From assembly GCA_043784065.1 (NCBI GenBank), contig JAYVYR010000041.1, positions 1 to 21,344 of the forward strand: a stretch of DNA of 21,344 nt. The letters are read 5' to 3'. The DNA comes from Bog-756 sp043784065. GTDB lineage: Bacteria > Actinomycetota > Acidimicrobiia > Acidimicrobiales > RAAP-2. Shown piece after piece: positions 15,522 to 21,344 of this stretch. The notes under the pieces were generated by a model that was not told the origin of the DNA, did not search any database, and was given only the letters and a program-made list of their open reading frames with translations. A program made the translations under genes and the position numbers. How positions within the stretch are numbered: the stretch's first letter is position 1; each line of letters starts with the position of its first letter.

Positions 15522-16409
15522 ATGACGCGGCGTGGCTGGGTCCTCTTCTTGGCCATGTCGGTGATCTGGGGCTGTCCATACCTGTTGATCCGCATTGCCG
15601 TGCGTGAAATCTCACCCGCCACCTTGATCTTCCTGCGGACTGCGCCGGCCGCCCTGATTCTCCTGCCCGTCGCGCTCCATCGCCAAGCCCTGGTCGGCAT
15701 TCTGGCCCGGTGGCGCTGGCTCCTCGCCTTCACCGCCGCTGAGTTGGCCGTTCCGTGGTTCTTCGTAGGACGCGCCGAAATCCACCTGACCAGCTCAGTG
15801 ACCGGGCTGCTGATCGCGTCAGTTCCGTTGGTCGGCGCCGTCCTCTACCGGCTTCTCGGGTTCGACCACTTCGACCGGCGCCGGATCCTCGGACTGCTGG
15901 TCGGTTTCAGCGGCGTGGCCGTCCTCGTGGGGGTTGACTTCACTCGTGCAGAGTTCGGACCGGTGGTCGAGGTGCTGATTCCGGCTGTGGGCTACGCGAT
16001 CGGGCCGCTGATCATCTCCCGGAAACTCGACGACCTGTCCGGCATCGGGGTCATCACAGTTTCGTTGGCAATTGCATCGGTCGCCTACGCTCCGTTTGCT
16101 GTCACCCACATGCCGTCGTTGGTCTCCATCGAAGTGATCGCTTCGGTGGTCGGCTTGGCACTGGTCTGCACGGCGCTGGCCTTCGTACTCTTCTTCGAAT
16201 TGGTCATCGAGGTCGGCCCGGCTCGCAGTACCGTCATCACCTACGTCAATCCGGCGGTGGCTGTGCTGCTTGGTGTGGCCGTGCTCGGCGAGCCATTCAC
16301 CTGGGGAATCAGCTTGGGATTTCCGCTCATTCTGCTCGGCTCGTGGCTGGCCACCGGCGCCCCACCGCGGGCCACCAGCCCGCTGGCCTCAGAACCGGCC
16401 GCCGCCTGA
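15522..16409 (+). CDS. EamA-family (drug/metabolite transporter) membrane protein
   Basis: This is a 295-residue integral membrane protein of the DMT superfamily. About ten hydrophobic helices form two EamA repeats. The first opens with FLAMSVIWGCPYLLIRIAVR, the usual helix-1 signature, and residues around 75-130 carry TSSVTGLLIASVPLVGAVL, the conserved helix 3-4 region. The second repeat ends with VTYVNPAVAVLLG-like sequence (TVITYVNPAVAVLLGVAVLG) and EPFTWG, both strongly conserved. Such proteins usually export amino acids or other small metabolites at the cytoplasmic membrane; the substrate here is not known. ATG 15522 fits the family N-terminus; no clear ribosome binding site precedes it. 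It converges on the DUF385 gene, leaving 13 bases between stops. Confidence 0.9.
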   Translation: MTRRGWVLFLAMSVIWGCPYLLIRIAVREISPATLIFLRTAPAALILLPVALHRQALVGILARWRWLLAFTAAELAVPWFFVGRAEIHLTSSVTGLLIASVPLVGAVLYRLLGFDHFDRRRILGLLVGFSGVAVLVGVDFTRAEFGPVVEVLIPAVGYAIGPLIISRKLDDLSGIGVITVSLAIASVAYAPFAVTHMPSLVSIEVIASVVGLALVCTALAFVLFFELVIEVGPARSTVITYVNPAVAVLLGVAVLGEPFTWGISLGFPLILLGSWLATGAPPRATSPLASEPAAA

Positions 16410-16422
16410 ACGTCGCGTATCG

Positions 16423-16905
16423 TCAGCGGATGAGAGGGCGATCCATGTGGATGATCACCACCGGGATGGTTCTCGACGTATGGCGCTGATAGACGTCGTA
16501 ACGTCCGGTCACTCCTGAATGGAATAGCGGAGCCATCCCCCGATTGGTGCGATTTACTTTCGGCCACAGCTCTGCTTGTTCCTCGGTCGTCGCCACACGG
16601 GCCGTTGCTGCCACCACCCGGCGGCCGACACGGACTGTCACACGCCGATCGGCCTGGAGGTTGAGGAGCCAGGCCGGGGGCTTGTCGCTCCCCCCGTTTG
16701 AGGCAACTACGACCAGATCGCCTCTGTCGGTGCAGTAGGTCAAGCCGTTCGTCCGGGACAGCCCCGACTTGCGTCCGGTAGTGGTGAGCAGCAGCGCCGG
16801 TATGCGGTTCGAGTGCTTGCCGACCCTTCCATCCGACCACTCGTAGACCCACTTGTGGTACCTGAGGTAGGGGCCGACGAAGCGGGTTGTGAAGATCCCG
16901 TCCAT
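16423..16905 (-). CDS. Deazaflavin (F420)-dependent nitroreductase-family protein (DUF385/Ddn-like)
   Basis: This is a 160-residue protein of the Ddn family, small split-barrel enzymes that use reduced coenzyme F420 to reduce nitro compounds or quinones. The motif LLLTTTGRKSG (38-48) and a following R are the family signature for the cofactor phosphate region. VVVASNGGSDKPPAWLLNLQ is the conserved strand and loop. The final TSRTIPVVII is the usual end. Near full length for the family. It starts 12 bases after the gcvPB stop on the same strand, so it is probably the last gene of the glycine cleavage operon, though no metabolic link is known to me. No separate promoter is evident. An internally deleted relative lies at 10322-10543. 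Confidence 0.85.
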   Translation of the reverse strand: MDGIFTTRFVGPYLRYHKWVYEWSDGRVGKHSNRIPALLLTTTGRKSGLSRTNGLTYCTDRGDLVVVASNGGSDKPPAWLLNLQADRRVTVRVGRRVVAATARVATTEEQAELWPKVNRTNRGMAPLFHSGVTGRYDVYQRHTSRTIPVVIIHMDRPLIR

Positions 16906-16917
16906 CGCTGCAGTGCT

Positions 16918-18480
16918 TCAGCCTTTGGCGTCGTAGGTGGGGATGAGCATGCGGGCGGCCCGGGCTTCGTCGACCCGACGCACCGGAGTGCCGTGCGGAT
17001 AGGTGGCCATGGCCTCGGCCCCTTCGCGTGCCGCCTCTGCGGCGATTGCCTCGAGGGAGACGGCCAATGCCTCCAACGTCTGCGGGCTCTCGGTCTCGGT
17101 GGGTTCGATCATCAGCGCTTCTTCAACGATCAACGGGAAGTAGACCGTTGGTGCGTGAAACCCTTCTTCGAGCAGGCGTTTGGCCACGTCGAGGGCCCGG
17201 ACACCATGTTCGGCCTTGAGGGTCTTGGCTGACAGGACGACCTCATGCATGCACGGGCGGTCAAAGGGCACGTCGTAGGTGTGGTGCAGGCGCTGGCGGA
17301 TCCAGTTGGCATTGAGCACAGCGACCTGGGCGATCTGCTTGAGGCCGTCGCCCCCATTGGCCAAGATGTAGGCCAAGGCCCGGGCCAGCACCAACGAATT
17401 GCCGTGCCACGTATGGACCCGTCCGATGCTGCGCTCCGGGGTCATCCATCCGAAGTCGGCATCCGATTCGGCCGACCCGGTCCTGAAGGGACGAGGTCCG
17501 GGCAGGAACGGCACCAGGCGCTCGGACACCGCCACCGGGCCTGCCCCGGGGCCACCGCCGCCGTGTGGGGTGGCGAACGTCTTGTGCAGGTTCATATGGA
17601 CGATGTCGAAACCCATGTCACCCGGCCGGACCATGCCCAAGATTGCATTGAGGTTAGCGCCGTCGTAGTAGAGGAGCCCGCCCACCTCGTGGACGGCGGC
17701 GGCTATTTCGGCGATGTCCTCTTCGAACAGGCCGAGCGTATTGGGGTTGGTCAGCATGATGCCGGCCACGTCCTCGTCGAGCACGGATCGCAGGGCGGCC
17801 ATATCGACACAGCCCCGGTCGTCGCTGGGCACTGTCACCACGTCGTAGCCGCTGAGTGTGACTGAGGCGGGATTGGTGCCGTGTGCCGAGTCGGGGATGA
17901 TGACCTTGTGCCGCGGGGCCCCCTGGGCGTCGTGCCACGCCCGCATGAGCAGCAGACCGGTGAGCTCGCCTGCTGCGCCGGCGGCTGGCTGGAGAGTGGC
18001 GGCAGCCATGCCCGTCACCTCGCACAATGTCTCCTCGAGCTCCACCATCAGGCCCAGCCAACCCTGGGTCATCGACGCCGGTGCGGCCGGGTGTACCCCG
18101 GCCAGGCCGGGCAGTCCGGCGACAGCGTCACAGATCTTCGGGTTGTACTTCATGGTGCACGACCCGAGCGGATAGGCACCGAGGTCGACGGCGAACTGGC
18201 GGTGGGAAAGGCGGGTGAAGTGGGCCACCAGGTCGCGCTCGGACACCTCGGCCACCTCGACAGGCGTGCCTCGCCGATGAGCCTCCGGCACCAGATCTTC
18301 AATCGGCATCTCGGGGATGCCAGTAGTGCGGAATGACCACGAGCGTCTCCCGGGGTGGGACAACTCGAACAGCGTGGGTTCGGCGGCACGCCCGAGTAGC
18401 GGGGCCGAACTGGCCTTGCCTCCGGGTGCACCGGTCCGGCGGGGTGAGACTCCAATAGTGGTCATGGTCTCCTCGCTCAT
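16918..18480 (-). CDS. gcvPB: Glycine dehydrogenase (decarboxylating) subunit 2
   Basis: This is the PLP-carrying half of the split P-protein of the glycine cleavage system, which decarboxylates glycine and passes the aminomethyl group to lipoyl-GcvH. The 520-residue product shows ELSHPGRRSWSF near the N-terminus, LGSCTMKYNPK (about 107-117), AHGTNPASVTLSGY, DGANLNAILG, and the PLP lysine in MNLHKTFATPHGGGGPG (about residue 300). The ATG at 18480 overlaps the TGA of gcvPA (TGATG), implying coupling. A GTG directly before it and an ATG at 18465, which has GAGGAG three bases upstream, are alternatives that change only the first few residues. All catalytic blocks are intact. A DUF385 gene follows after 12 bases. 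Confidence 0.95.
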   Translation of the reverse strand: MSEETMTTIGVSPRRTGAPGGKASSAPLLGRAAEPTLFELSHPGRRSWSFRTTGIPEMPIEDLVPEAHRRGTPVEVAEVSERDLVAHFTRLSHRQFAVDLGAYPLGSCTMKYNPKICDAVAGLPGLAGVHPAAPASMTQGWLGLMVELEETLCEVTGMAAATLQPAAGAAGELTGLLLMRAWHDAQGAPRHKVIIPDSAHGTNPASVTLSGYDVVTVPSDDRGCVDMAALRSVLDEDVAGIMLTNPNTLGLFEEDIAEIAAAVHEVGGLLYYDGANLNAILGMVRPGDMGFDIVHMNLHKTFATPHGGGGPGAGPVAVSERLVPFLPGPRPFRTGSAESDADFGWMTPERSIGRVHTWHGNSLVLARALAYILANGGDGLKQIAQVAVLNANWIRQRLHHTYDVPFDRPCMHEVVLSAKTLKAEHGVRALDVAKRLLEEGFHAPTVYFPLIVEEALMIEPTETESPQTLEALAVSLEAIAAEAAREGAEAMATYPHGTPVRRVDEARAARMLIPTYDAKG

Positions 18481-19829
18481 CACGCCACCGCCTTGGCCAA
18501 CGCTGCGGCATAGCCGTCGATTTCCTCGACCGTGCGTCGTTCAGTGGCGGCGATCAGTAGTCCGTGGCCGCCACCTTCGACCGCCCCATCAAGAGAGATG
18601 CCCGCAAGGAAACCGGCGTCGGCCATCCGTTCGATGACGGTAGCGGCCTCGATGGGCAGCCGGACGGCGAACTCGCGCAGCACCGGGGCTGTGGCCCACG
18701 GGGTCACCCCGTCGACGGCCAAGACGGCGTCACGGGTGTAGCGCGTGGCCCGGGCGCACCGGGTCGCTACTTCGACCAATCCGGATGTGCCCAGCCAGCC
18801 GAGTTGGATGGCGGCGGTGACCGCCATCAACGTCTGGTTGGTGCAGACGTTAGACGTGGCTTTCTCCCGCCGAATGTCCTGCTCGCGCGCTCGCAGCGTC
18901 GTCACATACGCCTTGCGGTCCTCGACGTCGACTGTCTCGCCGACCAGGCGGCCGGGGAGACGACGGACATTGGCCGAACTGCAGGCAAAGAGCCCAAGGT
19001 AGGGACCACCGAAGCCGAGTGCGGTGCCGAAGGCCTGCCCCTCCCCCACCATGACGTCGGCACCCCAATCGCCCGCCGAGCGCAGAAGGCCGGTGGCGAG
19101 CGGATCGGCACCGACGACCATGAGTGCGCCGGTGCGGTCACACAGGGTGCGCACGGTACCCAGGTCCTCCAGGCAGCCCAAGTAGTTCGGGTATCCCACC
19201 AACACGACGCCGGGTGCCACCTCGGACCCTGTCGGGTCGTCGGGCCAGGCGGTCACGCCGTCGATCAGGGGGATCGTGCGGATGCTGTGCCCCGTCCCCA
19301 CCGCGAAAGTCCCGAGCATCTGACGCCAGTGGGGGTGGATCCCTTCGGACACCCAGACGGTCTGACGATTGGTGGCGGCCACGCCGAGGTTGACGGCCTC
19401 AACGGCAGCACTGCCCCCGTCGTAGAGCGAGGCGTTCGACACCGGCAGGCCGGCGATGCGGGCCACCATGGTCTGGAATTCGAACACAGCCTGGAGCACA
19501 CCTTGAGCCACCTCGGGCTGGTACGGCGTGTAGGAGGTGACGAACTCACTGCGACCGCCCAACGCCTTCGTAACTGAAGGGATCTCGTGGTCGTAGGCGC
19601 CGCCTCCGGCGAAGCAGATCAGGCGGTCGGAGCGGGCGCGGTTCTGACCGGCGAACTGCTCCATGTGGGCCAGTACGTCGGGTTCACCGGCTCCGTCGGC
19701 CAGTTCGAGCGCACGCTGCAGCTTGACGGCTTCCGGCACGGCTGCGAACAGCTCGTCCAGGCTCGAGAGGCCGAGGAAGGCGAGCATGCCCGCGATCTCA
19801 TCATCGGTGTGGGGGATGTAGGTACCCAA
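18480..19829 (-). CDS. gcvPA: Glycine dehydrogenase (decarboxylating) subunit 1
   Basis: This is the other half of the split P-protein; it pairs with GcvPB to form the active alpha-beta enzyme. The 449-residue length is normal. Recognisable blocks are YIPHTDDEIAGML at the start, FAGGGAYDHEIPSV, TSYTPYQPEVAQGVLQAVFE, SNASLYDGGSAAVEA, and GEGQAFGTALGFGGPYLGLF. The start is a rare TTG at 19829. It is chosen because AAGGAG lies four bases upstream and because the family begins exactly with this (M)xYIPxT sequence; there is no ATG or GTG nearby. The gene lies 65 bases after gcvT. In most genomes gcvH would precede it, but here only a short Maf-like tail does. Confidence 0.95.
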   Translation of the reverse strand: MGTYIPHTDDEIAGMLAFLGLSSLDELFAAVPEAVKLQRALELADGAGEPDVLAHMEQFAGQNRARSDRLICFAGGGAYDHEIPSVTKALGGRSEFVTSYTPYQPEVAQGVLQAVFEFQTMVARIAGLPVSNASLYDGGSAAVEAVNLGVAATNRQTVWVSEGIHPHWRQMLGTFAVGTGHSIRTIPLIDGVTAWPDDPTGSEVAPGVVLVGYPNYLGCLEDLGTVRTLCDRTGALMVVGADPLATGLLRSAGDWGADVMVGEGQAFGTALGFGGPYLGLFACSSANVRRLPGRLVGETVDVEDRKAYVTTLRAREQDIRREKATSNVCTNQTLMAVTAAIQLGWLGTSGLVEVATRCARATRYTRDAVLAVDGVTPWATAPVLREFAVRLPIEAATVIERMADAGFLAGISLDGAVEGGGHGLLIAATERRTVEEIDGYAAALAKAVA

Positions 19830-19899
19830 CGTGCTCCTTCAGCAGTTGTCGGACGATGAACGGTAGACCAGTAGCGGGCAAGCCGACCACGTCGTCATA
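19828..19899 (-). pseudogene. C-terminal remnant of a Maf-like gene between gcvT and gcvPA
   Basis: In a frame different from gcvT, the minus strand reads YDDVVGLP followed after ATG by LPFIVRQLLKEH. This resembles the very end of Maf/YhdE nucleotide pyrophosphatases, where a (Y/W)xNVVGLPL segment precedes a helix of the form V-xLL-E. The frame has a stop about 14 codons before this stretch, so only the last 20-odd codons are left. It overlaps the gcvT stop by a few bases and supplies the gcvPA ribosome binding site. The match is short and from memory. It may be chance, but it falls just where gcvH is missing. Confidence 0.35.
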
Positions 19900-21019
19900 G
19901 TGAGGTGGCCCATTGCCCCGCCTTGGTGAACGGGGTTGTCGCTACCGTTGCTGCTCGGACCTTGCCCCGCAGCTCCAAATTGACAGTGTGACCCGGGGAG
20001 GCGTCGATCGCTGAGTCGACCAGGGCCAAGGCGATTCCGTGTTCGAGCATGGGTGAGAAGTTGCCGCTGGTGACCGTGCCCACCAGCGTGCCGTCGACCA
20101 TCACGGTCGCCCCTTCGCGTGGTGGCTGGCGGCCTTCGGTGGTGAGACCCACCAGTCGGCGGGCCACGCCGCGGTTGCGCTCGGCGGTCAGCGCTGTCCG
20201 TCCCCGGAAGTCGCCCTTGTCCCATCCGATCACCCAGCCCAGTCCGGCTTGGAGTGTCGTGATGCCGGGACCGAGCTCATGGCCGTGGAGGGGTAGGGCC
20301 GCCTCGAGGCGAAGCGTGTCGCGGGCACCGAGTCCGGCGGGAACCACGCCGGTTTCGACCACTGCCTCCCACATGTCTGCAGCCAGATCGTTCGGGACTG
20401 CCACCTCGAACCCGTCCTCACCCGTGTAACCGGTTCCTGCGGCCACACATTCGACGCCTTTCCACCTGAACTGCTCCACGCCGAACCGGGGTACAGCCGC
20501 TGCCTCGGGCAGCACGGCCGCCGCCCGGGCGCGAGCGTGCGGGCCCTGGACGGCGATGATCGACCGCTCAGCGGTGGTATCGGTTCCGCCGATGGCATTC
20601 ACCACCCGGTCGGTATTGGAGGCGTTTGGCATCACGTCGAAGATGTCGTTGGCCACCCACCACACGATGATGTCGTCGACCACGGAGGCATCGGACTCGT
20701 CGAGGAGGTGGGTGTACTGGGCCCGGCCTGGAGCGACCTTGCGAAGGTCGTTGGTCAGCGCCGACTGGAGCCGGTCAAGTGCGTCCGCACCCTCGACTCG
20801 AACGGTACCGAGGTGGCTGACGTCGAACACCACCGCATCTTGGCGGCAGGCCCGGTGCTCGGCGATGGTTCCGTCCGGATAGGCCAAGGGCATCTCCCAC
20901 CCGCCGAAGCCGACCAGCTTCGCACCGAGGGCCTGGTGGACGTCGATGAGCGCAGTGCGCTTCAGGGCCTCCTCGGGTACCTGCCCCGTCTCGGAGGACG
21001 CAATGTGAAAGGTGTCCAC
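19895..21019 (-). CDS. gcvT: Glycine cleavage system aminomethyltransferase (T-protein)
   Basis: GcvT transfers the methylene group from aminomethyl-lipoyl-GcvH to tetrahydrofolate and releases ammonia. The 374-residue product is of normal length. The N-terminus has ALGAKLVGFGGWEMPLAYP, then FDVSHLGTVRVEGADALDRL and PGRAQYTHLLDESDASVVDD, the folate-site region with its conserved aspartate. Later come YTGEDGFEVAVPND, LRLEAALPLHGHEL, and the end TTPFTKAG. The GTG at 21019 has TAGCCT exactly six bases upstream, so a leaderless message is likely. It is the first gene of the minus-strand operon gcvT-gcvPA-gcvPB-DUF385. Its carrier partner gcvH is not here. The C-terminus looks complete, so if a deletion followed, it fell just after this gene. 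Confidence 0.94.
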   Translation of the reverse strand: MDTFHIASSETGQVPEEALKRTALIDVHQALGAKLVGFGGWEMPLAYPDGTIAEHRACRQDAVVFDVSHLGTVRVEGADALDRLQSALTNDLRKVAPGRAQYTHLLDESDASVVDDIIVWWVANDIFDVMPNASNTDRVVNAIGGTDTTAERSIIAVQGPHARARAAAVLPEAAAVPRFGVEQFRWKGVECVAAGTGYTGEDGFEVAVPNDLAADMWEAVVETGVVPAGLGARDTLRLEAALPLHGHELGPGITTLQAGLGWVIGWDKGDFRGRTALTAERNRGVARRLVGLTTEGRQPPREGATVMVDGTLVGTVTSGNFSPMLEHGIALALVDSAIDASPGHTVNLELRGKVRAATVATTPFTKAGQWATSL

Positions 21020-21025
21020 TTGTGC

Positions 21026-21031
21026 AGGCTA
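21026..21031 (-). promoter_or_regulatory. -10 element TAGCCT, leaderless arrangement before gcvT
   Basis: On the minus strand TAGCCT ends six bases (GCACAA) before the GTG at 21019. TTCCGC 17 bases upstream could be a weak -35. The element lies in the 25-base gap after the upstream gene. No glycine riboswitch fits in this space. Confidence 0.5.
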
Positions 21032-21044
21032 TCGCCGGCGGAGG

Positions 21045-21344
21045 TCAGGCGGAACGGGCCACAACACGCTGTCCGGTGCCTTCTCCGGCTAGTCCGTACT
21101 TGGCCAGGAGAGCCAGAGTGTCCCGCTGGTAGAGCAAGGTGACCCGCACTTCCGGGTAGATCTCGGCCATGCGGCGGACCTTGCCATTCTTTTTGGTGAC
21201 CAGGCGCTGGTTGAGCGTTGTGACCTCAACGAACAGGCCGGGCCGAGGAAGCCAGAAGTCGGGGCGGAAGGCCGAGGTGGGACCGAGATCGGAGCCCCAG
21301 TCGAGGACGAATTCAACTGGCTCGTACTCCCACTCCACCCCATA
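21045..21344 (-). CDS. Nuclease-like domain protein, 5' end outside window
   Basis: The frame is open from the window edge (YGVEWEYEPVEFVLDWG) to a TGA at 21045, giving 99 residues. AFRPDFWLPRPGLFVEVTTL followed by KKNGKVRR has the layout of a small PD-(D/E)xK nuclease: an aspartate after P, a hydrophobic strand ending in E-V-T, then lysines. I recall similar sequence in actinobacterial proteins, where it is sometimes fused to a hypoxanthine phosphoribosyltransferase domain. Here the product stops 14 residues after LLAKYGLAG without such a domain. It is either a stand-alone protein or a truncated fusion. A start at GTG 21338 is possible, but the protein-like sequence continues past it to the edge. 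Confidence 0.55.
   Translation of the reverse strand, partial: YGVEWEYEPVEFVLDWGSDLGPTSAFRPDFWLPRPGLFVEVTTLNQRLVTKKNGKVRRMAEIYPEVRVTLLYQRDTLALLAKYGLAGEGTGQRVVARSA

Overview
The window is 21.3 kb of GC-rich, gene-dense DNA from an actinobacterium, most likely of the class Acidimicrobiia or a near relative. Three things point there. The tatB-tatC-helY order is the actinobacterial one, a DUF4193 acidic zinc-ribbon protein is present, and deazaflavin (F420)-type DUF385 proteins occur twice. Species cannot be read from the sequence.

Left part (1-5403, all + strand): the 3' end of a signal peptidase I gene, then tatB-like, tatC, a Ski2-type helicase (helY) overlapping tatC, and a 552-residue protein made of two ThyX-like halves. 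In that protein the ThyX signature motif is divided between the halves. A 547-base stretch without a recognisable gene follows (5404-5950).

Middle part (5951-13653): DUF4193 protein, a small protein with a lipid-droplet-protein-like C-terminus, a GNAT acetyltransferase, a 437-residue protein with an Arg/Gly-rich linker (- strand), a nitroreductase, two small zinc-binding proteins, and a Tat-exported flavin amine oxidase (- strand). A DUF3237 protein ends this part. Two broken genes lie here: a DUF385 gene whose centre is missing in frame, and a HAD-hydrolase pseudogene with stops and frameshifts.

13654-14695 has no convincing gene. It holds a pentamer tandem repeat, a 27-bp palindrome and an AT-rich dyad cluster.

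Right part (14696-21344): class II aldolase and an EamA-type exporter on the + strand, then a - strand glycine cleavage operon, gcvT-gcvPA-gcvPB-DUF385. gcvH is absent. A short Maf-like tail lies between gcvT and gcvPA, which suggests that a deletion removed gcvH and most of maf. The window ends in a partial nuclease-like gene.

Across the window, five genes have a TANNNT -10 hexamer exactly six bases before the start codon. This is the arrangement expected of leaderless transcripts. Several genes appear damaged by deletions; these could be real erosion or assembly errors, and reads would decide.
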